Below the pieces are notes generated by a model. It was not told the DNA's origin. It ran no database searches and worked only from the letters and a program-made list of their open reading frames with translations. Below, piece after piece: positions 8,725-18,084 of a stretch of 64,000 bases of DNA. The translations under genes and the position numbers were made by a program. Source of the stretch: Nostoc sp. RI_552 (lineage in GTDB: Bacteria; Cyanobacteriota; Cyanobacteriia; Cyanobacteriales; Nostocaceae). The stretch is taken from assembly GCA_016124525.1 (NCBI GenBank), contig WGNO01000007.1, positions 94,164-158,163 of the forward strand, written 5' to 3'. How positions within the stretch are numbered: position 1 is the first letter of the stretch; every line of letters begins with the position of its first letter.

Positions 8725-9543
8725 TTAAATTTTTGGCTGTATTTCCACACTTTGCAAAATATAATCACATAACTCACAAAATCCTTCTCCTTCAGCAGCA
8801 GTAGTCATATAAGTAGGTTGATGTTCCAACTGATTTACATATTTACGTACATTTGCTACACCTACAGAAACAGAAAAATACTCAGGATCAAATAAACTTT
8901 CATCATTGGGACTATCCCCAACAGTAAGCACTTGTTCCAGAGAAAATTCCGGCAAGTATCCGCGCAACACTTCCAATAATCCTACAGCCTTATTTTGTTC
9001 TTGGGGTTTAATGTGACATTGCACATTACTATAAGTAAATCCCCAACCCATTTCTTGACAAAGATTATTCAATATTTTTAATTCATCTAAACTCAAACCC
9101 GCCACATCAAATGTCCAATCGGTAACACGGAAACGATTGTCGGCTGATTCCTGGATTTGAGGAAATTTCTGTTTTAATTCTGCAAAGGCCAGACCTAAAC
9201 TCCGACGATGGGCCTCTAGGTCAGGAATAGGTGTTAAAGTTACTGGTTGATCATACCCAGAAGGATAGAACAGACCCCCATTCTCAGCGATCGCACCTAT
9301 AATTGGCATTAAGTGACTTAATGCACTCATCCAACCCGCAGACCGCCCAGTGACAATCAATACTTTTATCCCTCCAGCCGCTAAATTTTCTAAAGCTTGC
9401 AGCAATCTCCCAGAAAATTTGTTTCTTGTCGTGAGTGTACCATCCATATCTGTAGCAACTACACGAATATTATTGAATGAAGCCTCAGACAGTTGTCTCA
9501 GAGTTGATTGATGTTCCAAAGAAAAATTTGGGTAACTGTACAT
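8725..9543 (-). CDS. HAD-superfamily hydrolase, Cof/sucrose-phosphatase-like (type IIB cap)
   Basis: The 272-residue protein has all HAD motifs: nucleophile and acid in ATDMDGTLTT (~residue 30), motif II VLIVTGRS, a conserved Lys around KPQEQNK, and motif IV VGDSPNDESLF. The position of the cap between motifs II and III puts it in subclass IIB (Cof-like sugar-phosphate phosphatases, sucrose-phosphate phosphatase). The substrate is unknown. Its start lies 6 bp after the devA stop on the same strand, so it is likely the last gene of the devBCA transcript. That could hint at a sugar or glycolipid precursor, but this is only inference from position. Confidence 0.85.
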   Translation of the reverse strand: MYSYPNFSLEHQSTLRQLSEASFNNIRVVATDMDGTLTTRNKFSGRLLQALENLAAGGIKVLIVTGRSAGWMSALSHLMPIIGAIAENGGLFYPSGYDQPVTLTPIPDLEAHRRSLGLAFAELKQKFPQIQESADNRFRVTDWTFDVAGLSLDELKILNNLCQEMGWGFTYSNVQCHIKPQEQNKAVGLLEVLRGYLPEFSLEQVLTVGDSPNDESLFDPEYFSVSVGVANVRKYVNQLEHQPTYMTTAAEGEGFCELCDYILQSVEIQPKI

Positions 9544-9549
9544 ATAGAT

Positions 9550-10269
9550 TTATGAATTACGCTTGTCGGCGATGATTACAGTTTGGGAATCACGGGCTAA
9601 AACACCATCTTCCATTTCTACAATCCGATCAGCTATATCTAAAATGCGGTTATCATGAGTTACCAGTAAAATCGAAGTTCCCTGTTCTTTCGCCAGCCCC
9701 TGCATGATTTCTACTACATCCCGTCCTGACTGTTTGTCCAAAGCCGCTGTTGGTTCATCCGCTAACACCAATGGAGGATTATTGACTAAAGCCCGAGCGA
9801 TAGCCACTCTTTGTTTTTGTCCTCCAGATAGGCTGTCCGGGTAGTAAGTAACTTTCTCTCCTAAACCAACAGATGCAAGCATAGCTTGTGACCTAGAAAT
9901 TGCTTCATGAGCACTAAGGTTATCATTGAGTTCCACCGCCATCTGCACATTTTGTGTAGCACTTAAAAAACCCAACAAATTGTGAGCCTGAAAAATATAA
10001 CCAATATTACGCCTAATTTGTACTAATCTACTCTGACTAGCACCAAATGTTTCTACACCCAAAAATTTGAGACTTCCCTCTTGTACAGACCGCAAACCAC
10101 CAATCAAGCTCAATAATGTTGTTTTACCTGAACCAGAAGGTCCGGTCATAATTACGATTTCCCCAGGATAAATTTCTAGGTTAATGTCAAATAAAATTTG
10201 TTTTTTTAGTGTGCCTTTGCCATAGTAATGATTGAGATTTTTTATGGCAATTACAGGTTCTTGTCTCAT
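9550..10269 (-). CDS. devA: ABC exporter ATP-binding subunit, DevA type
   Basis: This is a MacB/LolD-like ATPase of about 239 residues with Walker A GPSGSGKT, signature LSGGQKQR, Walker B LVLADEPTAALD and H-loop VTHD. I chose the ATG at 10269 (MRQEPVIAIKNLNHYYGKG) because family members begin close to this point. Longer in-frame starts at 10287 and 10323 would place the N-terminus inside the dispersed repeat. With DevB (fusion protein) and DevC (permease) it forms an ATP-driven efflux pump that uses a TolC-type outer-membrane channel. In Anabaena DevBCA exports heterocyst glycolipids. Heterocystous genomes carry several DevBCA paralogues, so this copy may have another cargo. Confidence 0.85.
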   Translation of the reverse strand: MRQEPVIAIKNLNHYYGKGTLKKQILFDINLEIYPGEIVIMTGPSGSGKTTLLSLIGGLRSVQEGSLKFLGVETFGASQSRLVQIRRNIGYIFQAHNLLGFLSATQNVQMAVELNDNLSAHEAISRSQAMLASVGLGEKVTYYPDSLSGGQKQRVAIARALVNNPPLVLADEPTAALDKQSGRDVVEIMQGLAKEQGTSILLVTHDNRILDIADRIVEMEDGVLARDSQTVIIADKRNS

Positions 10270-10276
10270 ATTTACA

Positions 10277-10374
10277 GTGCCTTTCATCTGACTTAGGTAC
10301 AAAAGGGCGGACAAAATGCCCACCCCACAAAGGTTTTATCATTATCTGTACCTCAGATTCCTGCAAGATGCCGT
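10277..10374 (+). repeat. Dispersed ~98-bp repeat, copy B
   Basis: This is the gap-free partner of 5519-5616 in the same orientation, lying between devC and devA. It abuts the devA start so closely that upstream in-frame ATGs at 10287 and 10323 lie in repeat sequence. A partial, inverted relative (GGGGTCAGCATTTTGCCCAC) lies at 13750-13769. Its insertion probably lengthened the devC-devA spacer to 249 bp. Confidence 0.7.
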
Positions 10375-10518
10375 TAGTGGGTAATTAGATCTTGTGGTAC
10401 TGAGTTATAAATGCAGTTTTTAACTCAAAAGTAATTATATATCATTCAACAATTATAAATGAGTTTTTTTAACAAACATGAGTAATTTACATTTAATTCG
10501 TAATTTATCATTGATAAC

Positions 10519-11673
10519 TTAAAAAATATCTGCGGGGTCGGCAGAACGTAATTTACGTACAGCGATCGCCCCAGAGATAAAACACATAGTTATAGTCAAA
10601 ATTAACACAGTTATTGCCCGCTCATAACTCATCAACACTGGCAGTAATGTGGCTTCTCTGGCTTTGGAATACATAAACATAGAAAAAAGCCATCCTGGAA
10701 TATATCCGAAGCAAGCCAATAGAAAAGCCTCTTGAAGTATGACCATTAATAAGTATTGATGTGTATAACCAATAGCCTTTAATGTCGCATACTCTGATAA
10801 GTGATCAGAAACTTCTGTATAAAGGATTTGATAAACAATTACAGTACCTACAATAAAACCCATAATTGTACCTAAACTAAAAATAAATCCAATTGCCGTA
10901 CTACTAGCCCAGTAATTACGCTCAAAATCTATAAATTCTTGTTTAGTTAAAATATTAACATCTTCAGGTAAATAATTCCGCAATTGTTCAGCAACAACAT
11001 TACTGTTTTCTCCCGGCTGTAATCGAATCAGACCAATATCAATTAAACCGCGTTGACGGTTAGCAAATATCCTCAGAAAATTAACATCGCTAGTAATCAA
11101 ATTACCATCTGCTCCAAAAGATGTACCTAAGGTAAATAATCCATCTACTTTCACCCGTCTTCTTTGTACTTCTGCGGTTAAAGTATTTCCTCGCTCCAAT
11201 TCCGCCGCCACCGGGCCATATTCTTCTCGAGAGGAACCATCAAATAACACTACATCAGGTAGTTTCAGCTTATCTAAGTTCTCCTTCACACCAGGTAAAT
11301 CAAACACATGAGATTCTGGATTCATACCAAATATAAGAATGCTCCGGGGACGACCTGTAAATGGATTTCTCCAAATCGTATAATCCAAATATATTGCATG
11401 TACAGATTCTACCCCTTGTAACTCTAAAGCTTTATACAACCTGCGCTGAGAAAAAGGTTGCATTGCTAATAAAGCATTAGATTGTTTATTAATCAAAACA
11501 ATGTCGGCTTTTAAGCTACTATGCAACCGAACATTACTATAATAAAGTGCATCCCGAAAACCAATTTGCATAAACATCAGAATATCCGCAAAGGCAATAC
11601 CTGCTAGCGCCACAACGAGGCGACTTTTTTCTCTAGTCAGTTGTAGCCAAGACAGAGGAATTTTAGGAGCCAT
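10519..11673 (-). CDS. devC: ABC exporter permease, DevC type
   Basis: From the ATG at 11673 (MAPKIPLSWLQLTREKSR) the protein has 384 residues, the usual DevC length. An upstream in-frame start (11751) would add 26 unrelated residues and almost touch devB. Topology is MacB/FtsX-like: one N-terminal helix (~20-40), a large periplasmic domain of ~220 residues with ERGNTLTAEV and LIRLQPGENSN, then three C-terminal helices containing SEYATLKAIGYTHQYL. It carries substrate from the membrane to the DevB fusion protein. It lies 83 bp downstream of devB; 249 bp containing a repeat separate it from devA. Confidence 0.87.
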   Translation of the reverse strand: MAPKIPLSWLQLTREKSRLVVALAGIAFADILMFMQIGFRDALYYSNVRLHSSLKADIVLINKQSNALLAMQPFSQRRLYKALELQGVESVHAIYLDYTIWRNPFTGRPRSILIFGMNPESHVFDLPGVKENLDKLKLPDVVLFDGSSREEYGPVAAELERGNTLTAEVQRRRVKVDGLFTLGTSFGADGNLITSDVNFLRIFANRQRGLIDIGLIRLQPGENSNVVAEQLRNYLPEDVNILTKQEFIDFERNYWASSTAIGFIFSLGTIMGFIVGTVIVYQILYTEVSDHLSEYATLKAIGYTHQYLLMVILQEAFLLACFGYIPGWLFSMFMYSKAREATLLPVLMSYERAITVLILTITMCFISGAIAVRKLRSADPADIF

Positions 11674-11756
11674 TATGTTTAATTCGTAATTAATGCAATT
11701 TTGACAGTAATATTTGAGCCAAAGCTGAAATTGATAATAATTACAATTCAATCAGA

Positions 11757-13196
11757 TCAATCAGAATTTGTTTGTTTGTTAATTTGGGCAACTACCTTAG
11801 CATTAGTAAAACCAGAAACTCGCTGACTGTCTTCGGGAAGCAAAGCAATTTTTACTTCCACAACTCTAGCGTCTACATCTGCAACTGGATCCGTACTTAA
11901 AACATCTTTTTTACCAATTTTTCTGCCAACCTGAATAACAGTACCTTTTAATTCCCCGCTAAATGCTCCATTTTCACTGATGACAGTAGCACTTTGACCT
12001 ATACGCACTTCACCAATAGTATCTTCAGGAACTTCTGCAACAACAGTCATTTGATTGGTGTCTCCCATCTCAGCAATACCATTCGTACTAATAGCTTCTC
12101 CAGATTTAGTGTGAACTGCTAAAATTTCTCCCGTAATTGGGGCTTGAACATAACTTAATTTCAGTTCTGCTTCCGCTTTTTTAACATTAGCGATAGCATT
12201 ACTTACTTGAGCTTGTCCTTTCTGAATATCAGTAGGACTAAATTCTCTAATTCGGTTAAGTCTTGATTGTTCTTCGTTAATTTGACTTTGCAAAGTCATC
12301 ATAGTTTTATCACGGTTTACTTTAGCTTCAATCAGTTGTTGTTGCAAGGTTGCTAAAGTTTGTACTTGATTGGCTCTCGCCTCAGCTAGTTGTTGTCTTA
12401 AAGTCCCCTGAGCTTGTCTTAGAGTAGCTTGGGCTTCTATAAGTTGTTGATTAGCAGTTACCGCACTTAGTCTTCTTCTATCCCGTTCTTGCTGAGAAAT
12501 AGCCCCTTCTCGGTACAACATCTCATATCTTTCTGCATCAACTTGAGCATTGCGCTGTTCAGCTTGAATGCGGGTAATAGTTGCTCTTAAATTCTCTTGT
12601 TGTCCTCTGAGTTCAGCTTCTAAGCGATTAATACCTGCTTGTTGAGCTAATTTTTCTCCACTCAATTGAGCAGCTATCCGAGCAATTACTGCTTGTTGAG
12701 CATCCCTTTCTCCCATAAACTGGGCTTGTAAGCGAGCAATTACTGCTGTTTGAGTTTCAATATCTCTAGGGGAAGCAACTCTTACCTGAGCTAAATTAGC
12801 CCGGGCCTCTTGCAGTCTGGCTTTTGCCTCTTCTACAGCTGCTAATTGGGTATCGTGGTTATCTAAAATTGCCAGTACTTGACCTTTCCTGACTCGCTCA
12901 CCTTCTTGAACGAAGATTTGCTTAACTCGTGAAGAAGATTGTAAACCAGCAGCTGGTGCAGAAACTTTCACAACTTCTCCTCTTGGTTCTAAACGTCCCA
13001 CGGCGCTAATACTGTTAGCCAGTGGTTTTACAGGGACAGGTAAATTGACTTTTTTCAACTGCTCAACTTTAGCTGTAGTTAGTAATCCAGCAGCGATAAC
13101 AATTGGTAAGGCCACGGCGATACCCCACCAAATCTTAGGTTGTTCCGGATCAAGTAGCAGTTCTTTTGAGCTTTGCTTCTCAGTCACCCTTGACAT
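11757..13196 (-). CDS. devB: Membrane-fusion (periplasmic adaptor) protein, DevB type
   Basis: The 479-residue protein has an N-terminal membrane anchor (~23-43) and a biotinyl-lipoyl half-motif around KVSAPAAG/GQVLAILDNHDTQ. A very long alpha-helical hairpin (~115-325) is rich in Gln, Ala, Arg and Glu (EAKARLQEARANLAQV; LRQQLAEARANQ). The second lipoyl half and beta-barrel follow (LSYVQAPITGEILAVH; VVAEVPEDTIGEVRIGQ). The extended hairpin fits a tip-to-tip contact with a TolC-like channel, as known for Anabaena DevB-HgdD. It is first gene of devB-devC-devA. I found no convincing GTA-N8-TAC NtcA site in the 600 bp upstream. Confidence 0.9.
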   Translation of the reverse strand: MSRVTEKQSSKELLLDPEQPKIWWGIAVALPIVIAAGLLTTAKVEQLKKVNLPVPVKPLANSISAVGRLEPRGEVVKVSAPAAGLQSSSRVKQIFVQEGERVRKGQVLAILDNHDTQLAAVEEAKARLQEARANLAQVRVASPRDIETQTAVIARLQAQFMGERDAQQAVIARIAAQLSGEKLAQQAGINRLEAELRGQQENLRATITRIQAEQRNAQVDAERYEMLYREGAISQQERDRRRLSAVTANQQLIEAQATLRQAQGTLRQQLAEARANQVQTLATLQQQLIEAKVNRDKTMMTLQSQINEEQSRLNRIREFSPTDIQKGQAQVSNAIANVKKAEAELKLSYVQAPITGEILAVHTKSGEAISTNGIAEMGDTNQMTVVAEVPEDTIGEVRIGQSATVISENGAFSGELKGTVIQVGRKIGKKDVLSTDPVADVDARVVEVKIALLPEDSQRVSGFTNAKVVAQINKQTNSD

Positions 13197-13804
13197 GGTT
13201 GTTGCTCGTTTGTTGAATAGTGCTTATGGAAATAAAAAAAGTAATTCGGAGGTAGCTATACCAATTCCTAATTAAGAAGCATTAGTTTTGTATCTATTGC
13301 ACTCTTTTTTGCAATTGGCATTAAATTTAGTCAACCAGTTTTTAGTAATTAGCACACTGATAACAACAAACACAAACAACAATTGTTAAAACTTGGTAAG
13401 TGCTGACAATTTACTGTCAGATGTATACTCAACTCTACAGTCTTTTACAATGGTGCTTGCTAAACAGTCTTTTTAGTATTAAAAACTACACCAACGGTGG
13501 CAAAAAAACCTTTTTCTTTAACTTTTTCATCAACCAATTAGTAAGTTTGCTTACCTAGTCTTTTATGTTGGGATACTGTCAACTAATATCCCTAAACTTG
13601 ATTGCAGACTTTATTATTGTTGTTTCACTCCGTTAAAATGTCTGTGAATGAATTCTACATTCATTAATTATCAAAAAAGGTAACATAATGTACAGATAAA
13701 AAAGTTTTTCCGTAGATAAATTACAGAAATAAATGGTAAAACTCTTGTGGGGTCAGCATTTTGCCCACCCCAGTGTACTTCACAAAAATCAAATATGCTG
13801 GATC
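13197..13804. other. Intergenic region upstream of devB and downstream of pcyA
   Basis: This 608-bp AT-rich stretch holds no frame I can support. It should contain the devB promoter (minus strand). A partial inverted copy of the dispersed repeat is at about 13745-13775, just after the pcyA stop. A perfect NtcA palindrome was looked for by eye and not found. Confidence 0.5.
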
Positions 13805-14560
13805 TCAAAAAGCAAGCTTTTTTGAGTCTGGTAAATCAAATAATACCGTAGTCATGTAATTTTCTGCCCAGTCTTTACCAAAGGCTTTTTCTAATACTCG
13901 ACGGGTTTTGTCATTTTGTTGCTGTTGTGTACAATAGTTGCGTTGCCCGGCTAAGATTTGCAAAGATTTTTCTGGGTCAACTGGACTGGAAGCCATGGCT
14001 TGAGTGCAATGTATCTCTAAAAATTCTTGCACACGGTTAACAAACCTTGTCTCTTCTTCCGGGGAACTAGGACGGACAAAAATACAAAATTCTGAGAATA
14101 TATGACCCCATTCCGGTAAATCCCGGGGTTGGGCAAAGTTCAACCCCACCAATGCTGAGAGTTTGCCATAATATGAGGATGGTAACTTGCCTTCCAAGTC
14201 TACAGGAGATAAGTCAGCGATAGCCGCACTAATTTGACCTCTACCGCCTACCACGTCACAACCAAACATAGGTAAATCATATTCTGGACGCGGAAACATG
14301 ACACAATGCAAGATATCTAGCATATTTCCCACTTTCGCCAATTCTAAGTGCATTTTGCGGAATTGTAGTGTTTGATAGCAGCGATTTTCTATCACTAGTT
14401 TTTCGCCTTCTAGTCTTCCCTCCACATACCCCAATTCTGAAGGTAGAATGTAAGGAGACAGATCTAGGTGGTTATGCCAAACTTCTTCAATACAATTAGC
14501 TAATTCCTCAATTAAAGGATGTTGTTGTTTTCGCAGCGAGGTAGTGGGAATAATTGACAT
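13805..14560 (-). CDS. pcyA: Phycocyanobilin:ferredoxin oxidoreductase
   Basis: The 251-residue protein reduces biliverdin IXalpha to phycocyanobilin with four electrons from ferredoxin, supplying the chromophore of phycobilisomes and phytochromes. It matches PcyA along its length. Catalytic residues known from Synechocystis (Glu76, His88, Asp105) correspond to Glu73 (HLELAK), His85 (DILHCVM) and Asp102 ([13 protein letters not shown]), a constant offset of three. The ending [13 protein letters not shown] is typical. The ATG at 14560 gives the normal length. It appears monocistronic. Confidence 0.95.
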   Translation of the reverse strand: MSIIPTTSLRKQQHPLIEELANCIEEVWHNHLDLSPYILPSELGYVEGRLEGEKLVIENRCYQTLQFRKMHLELAKVGNMLDILHCVMFPRPEYDLPMFGCDVVGGRGQISAAIADLSPVDLEGKLPSSYYGKLSALVGLNFAQPRDLPEWGHIFSEFCIFVRPSSPEEETRFVNRVQEFLEIHCTQAMASSPVDPEKSLQILAGQRNYCTQQQQNDKTRRVLEKAFGKDWAENYMTTVLFDLPDSKKLAF

Positions 14561-14967
14561 CTTTTTCTTACAAATACTATGTATTTGTCAGTCTACCTTC
14601 TGCTGTACCCCTTCGTTTTAATTGGCAACATAAGAAAATATTTTTTTTGACCAGGCCGCAAAAACCCAAAGAAGAGCTCAGTTACAGACAACTGGTAAAA
14701 AATTCAACAATATATTCCCCACTTTTCCAAGAAGTCGAGGATATAAAATTTAATATCAATAAAAAATTGACACCCTAATCAAAATATTTTTTATTATAAC
14801 TATATTTCAAATATTTTAAATTTTAAAAAGCTTCAAGGATATTTCTGTTAACCCCTTAAATTCACATGCCTAAATTGTTTATTTCCTCAGGACTTTCTAA
14901 ATATCCTATCAGAATTTAAAATTTGGCTTTTTCAAAATTCAATGATTTTCCGTATAGGAGATTTTAA
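14561..14967. other. AT-rich intergenic region
   Basis: This is a 407-bp divergent spacer between pcyA and the PEP-CTERM gene, containing long A/T runs. A 74-codon frame at 14554-14778 has no ribosome-binding site and no recognisable product. It presumably contains both promoters. Confidence 0.4.
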
Positions 14968-15600
14968 ATGGTACTCGATTCATTTAATAGATGGTTAATT
15001 CCACTGGTTGTAACTACAGTCAGTCTTTACTCAAACCCGGCGAAAGCATTAGCACAAACTGTATATCCATTTAGTGGTGAATATGAAACCACAATTATCA
15101 TCGAACCTATCTCAGACAATCTTGCACAAGTATCTGAGAGAGCTGTAAGTGATAATGCCCCCTATAATTTAGGACTATATGAAGGTCTGACATATTCTTT
15201 CACCGATGAAAACGGAAACGTAGCATTTAATATAGACCCCACAGTGTTTGGTATGGAAGGATATCCATTGGGCTACATCTCATTTGGCAATGGTGCTAAT
15301 ACAATATTTGGAAATGCTGATGCTAATGCTTCAATTGATTTTGAGAATTTAACAGCTAAAGGTTCCGGTATTTTGAACATTACTGGGGGTACAGGTATGT
15401 TTAAAAATGCTACAGGTACACTAACTTTTGTTCAAGAAGACACCGTAAATTTAGGCCCAACTACCATTTTAAATGGTGTGGCTTTAGTCAACGGTTATAT
15501 TACAGTTCCTCAATCAGTTCCAGAACCAACAAATATTACACCACTCATCGGTCTAGCTTTAACAGGAGTCGGTTTTTTCCGATACCTTTTCCCTAACTAA
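14968..15600 (+). CDS. Secreted PEP-CTERM sorting-domain protein
   Basis: The 210-residue protein begins with a signal peptide (about residues 8-30, cleavage near KALAQT). A beta-rich, Gly/Asn/Thr-rich body has no catalytic motif. The C-terminal tripartite sorting signal is VPEPT, then a hydrophobic helix (LIGLALTGVGFF), then a short positively charged end (RYLFPN). PEP-CTERM proteins are processed by an exosortase and usually exported to the surface or extracellular matrix. The GSGILNITGGTGMFKNATGT segment resembles low-complexity beta proteins. AGGAG lies 8 bp before the ATG. Confidence 0.75.
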   Translation: MVLDSFNRWLIPLVVTTVSLYSNPAKALAQTVYPFSGEYETTIIIEPISDNLAQVSERAVSDNAPYNLGLYEGLTYSFTDENGNVAFNIDPTVFGMEGYPLGYISFGNGANTIFGNADANASIDFENLTAKGSGILNITGGTGMFKNATGTLTFVQEDTVNLGPTTILNGVALVNGYITVPQSVPEPTNITPLIGLALTGVGFFRYLFPN

Positions 15601-15766
15601 TGTTAACAAATACATAATTTGAGATTCTTTCTCAACTAGTTTAATACACCTGCGTCAACCTCAATATTTGAATTAGAGATTCAAAAGCAGACGGTGCAAG
15701 CATTTGCCACATTAAAATCCACTTTGTTTCTCAAACACCCACTGGTTGACGCAATATTAACTAATG

Positions 15767-16360
15767 CTAATGCCAGAAATCAGTAACATCGTATCCCAAA
15801 TCTTCTAACATATGTCGCAGCAGAGGTAAACTCAATCCAATCACATTGCTATGACAACCTGCGATTTTTTCTACAAATAAACTACCAAAACCCTCAAGAG
15901 CAAAACCACCAGCACACTTGAGGGGTTCCCCTGTGGCAACATAGGCTTTGATGGTGCGATCGCTCATTTTGGCAAAATGCACCCGTGTTACTTGACATCT
16001 GACTAAAGTCCGGTTTTGACATAAGTCTATTAACACATGACCCGTATACAAATCCCCAAATTTACCTTGCATGAACTGCCAACGAGCAATGGCTTCTGTA
16101 GCATCAGCTGGCTTGCCATAAATCCTATCATTGATAGCCAACACGGAATCACAACCCATAATCAAAGCCGATTCAAACTGTGGAGCTACAGTTTCCGCTT
16201 TACGTTGTGCGAGAATTTGTACCAATTGTGCTGGTTCATTGACTTGAATTTGCGACTCATCAAAATCACTAGGTTTAACTATGACTTCCATCCCAACACT
16301 TTGCAGCAAGCGGTGTCGGGCCAAAGAAGCTGAAGCCAGTACAAATAAAGGTGTTTTCAT
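15767..16360 (-). CDS. maf: Maf-family nucleoside triphosphate pyrophosphatase
   Basis: The 197-residue protein has the Maf opening [16 protein letters not shown] (family consensus LASxSPRR), FDES near residue 33, QRKAE near 52 and GCDSVLAI with the catalytic Asp near 70. Maf proteins hydrolyse non-canonical or modified NTPs, cleaning the pool, and some affect septation. The Pro-Arg pair of the usual opening is replaced by Leu-Ala. It lies 74 bp downstream of psbP on the same strand and may be co-transcribed with it. Confidence 0.88.
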   Translation of the reverse strand: MKTPLFVLASASLARHRLLQSVGMEVIVKPSDFDESQIQVNEPAQLVQILAQRKAETVAPQFESALIMGCDSVLAINDRIYGKPADATEAIARWQFMQGKFGDLYTGHVLIDLCQNRTLVRCQVTRVHFAKMSDRTIKAYVATGEPLKCAGGFALEGFGSLFVEKIAGCHSNVIGLSLPLLRHMLEDLGYDVTDFWH

Positions 16361-16434
16361 GAGACTTGAGCTAAAAGTGGAAATTGTTATCTACCCATGG
16401 GAAAGCAATCTGCCTTCCTTTATCTCTATTCTCA

Positions 16435-16980
16435 TTAATACACCGAAAAAGAACTTACCACATCTTCCATCAGCCTTTGAACTCTCGGCCAACGCCTTTC
16501 AGGAATAGAAGCGTTGAAAGTGAACAGCTTCCCACGGCTAATTGCCACACTAGCTACATTATGTCTATCTTCCCGATTAGGAAGTTTCACCTTATACTCT
16601 AATATATAGTATGTTTTGCCCTTGGATTCGCTTTCAAAAGCGTTGACTAACTCTGCTGAACGACCGGAATCGGGAGGCGCAAGAGCCGCTTTTCCTAATT
16701 TATATCCTACTTCTGTGGGTGTTCCCAATTCTGTCAAAGTTTTGCCCTCGGGCACAGGGCTAATTACTACAGAGACATTTTCTGATATTTCAATCAAATC
16801 ATGAAATACCACATCGGGGCCGTTGGTAACCTTAACTTGTAACCAGCCATTAGGGTATGAAAACTGATAACCATCATAGGAATCTACAAAGCTGTTCAAT
16901 CCAGCCGCAGCAGCCACACCAGCATTACTCAGGCTCATGCTGAAGACTAATAACAAAATAAATACAATTCTTTTCCACAT
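16435..16980 (-). CDS. psbP: PsbP-domain protein (CyanoP-like)
   Basis: The 181-residue protein has a signal peptide (residues 1-26, ending VAAAAG) and a PsbP fold beginning FVDSYDGYQFSYPNGWLQVKV, the hallmark of cyanobacterial PsbP. It acts on the lumenal side of PSII, mainly in assembly. CyanoP proteins are usually lipoproteins with a Cys at the signal-peptide end. No Cys occurs anywhere in this N-terminus, so this copy looks like a soluble lumenal protein cleaved by signal peptidase I. maf follows directly. Confidence 0.87.
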   Translation of the reverse strand: MWKRIVFILLLVFSMSLSNAGVAAAAGLNSFVDSYDGYQFSYPNGWLQVKVTNGPDVVFHDLIEISENVSVVISPVPEGKTLTELGTPTEVGYKLGKAALAPPDSGRSAELVNAFESESKGKTYYILEYKVKLPNREDRHNVASVAISRGKLFTFNASIPERRWPRVQRLMEDVVSSFSVY

Positions 16981-17194
16981 TTCTCAAAATTCCTTTGGCC
17001 TGGGAACAAAATCAGACAAGTGTCATTTCTCGTTTTCATTCTCCCATCAACCGGGTCACTTCGCATCACTCAGTACATCAGAAATGAGAAATCTTTCTAA
17101 ATCTAGCAAAATAGTCAAGCGCAAACCATAAATTATGTGATGATTATTTATAATCGCAATTCTAAACTTAAAAGCAAATAGCTGATAGATCAAA

Positions 17195-17818
17195 ATGGAT
17201 CTTCAAAATTGCTACCGTTTGTTGGGTTTAAGGTCAGGAGCCTCTTTTGCTGACATCAAAGCGTCTTACAGACGATTAGCGCAACAATATCATCCCGACG
17301 TTAACCCAAATGACATCACAGCTAAAGATAAGTTTATTGCTTTAACAGAGGCTTACAAACTCCTTCTCACAAAAGTACCTTCCCAGGAGACCGCCCAAGG
17401 GTCGAGACATTCTTCTATGTCTGCAGGTGACAACAGCAAATCCACCCATGCACAAACAACACCCACAACCACAGTAACAGCTGAAAAAAACCCCAGACCA
17501 AAACCGCCCCATGTTGTAGAAATAGAAGAAAGGCTCAAGTGGAAGACTTATGAACAATTGCAACGTTTTTTAAAAGAAAGAAGATTTTCCCAAGCCATCG
17601 CTTTGGCGGAAGCTTTAGCAGCACGTTTACCCACAGATACAGAAGTGCGCCAATGGCAAGCAGTTGCCTATCAAATCTGGGGACAAGCTTTAATTCCCGA
17701 AAATCAACTTTTAAAAGCCAAAATCTATCTCAAAAAAGCCCTGAAGACAGATCCTAATAATCAAGCTCTGTTTCTAGAGGTAAAGCGAGACTTGCAAAAA
17801 TTAGAGCAGCTTTTTTAA
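17195..17818 (+). CDS. J-domain protein with C-terminal TPR-like helices
   Basis: The 207-residue protein has an N-terminal J domain (residues ~3-65): LLGLRSGASFADIKASYRRL, then the HPD triad in QYHPDVNP, then KDKFIALTEAYKLL. This recruits and stimulates DnaK ATPase. A Ser/Thr/Pro-rich linker (70-110) follows, and then two or three helical repeats (LAEALAARLPTDTEVRQWQ; AKIYLKKALKTDPNNQAL) resembling tetratricopeptide repeats. It lacks the G/F and zinc-finger regions of DnaJ, so it is a type III co-chaperone. The client is unknown. Common in cyanobacteria. Confidence 0.85.
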   Translation: MDLQNCYRLLGLRSGASFADIKASYRRLAQQYHPDVNPNDITAKDKFIALTEAYKLLLTKVPSQETAQGSRHSSMSAGDNSKSTHAQTTPTTTVTAEKNPRPKPPHVVEIEERLKWKTYEQLQRFLKERRFSQAIALAEALAARLPTDTEVRQWQAVAYQIWGQALIPENQLLKAKIYLKKALKTDPNNQALFLEVKRDLQKLEQLF

Positions 17819-18039
17819 CCACTCTAACCACAAGTTACCCATCCCTTCCTCAAGCAAGTAAACACCCCACTGTCCCGTAGCGTAAATATCAGCTACAGCC
17901 AAGGCTTGTTTCATGCCAATGTCAAAAAAATATCACTTGAGCCAAAAGTTAAATCAGCGCCAATAGGACTTTTTGGGCGATTAATGCAATTCAGCTATTC
18001 CACTAGATAAGAATTTATGTTATTTAATTTTATAGCTAC

Positions 18040-18056
18040 TTGAAATAAATTATCAA
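18040..18056 (+). promoter_or_regulatory. Weak Fur-box-like near-palindrome upstream of the iron-type importer
   Basis: TTGAAATAAATTATCAA, 28 bp before the first permease ATG, is a near-palindrome resembling an AT-rich Fur half-site pair. It fits the expected iron regulation of the following genes, but AT-rich palindromes are common here and the match is imperfect. Confidence 0.25.
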
Positions 18057-18084
18057 CTTCGTTAAGACAAACGTCACATGGTGA

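Noticed and set aside
13197..13804. NtcA site (GTA-N8-TAC) upstream of devB
   Set aside because: Only near-misses (for example GTA-N4-TAC at 13252) were seen by eye; a weight-matrix scan would be needed.
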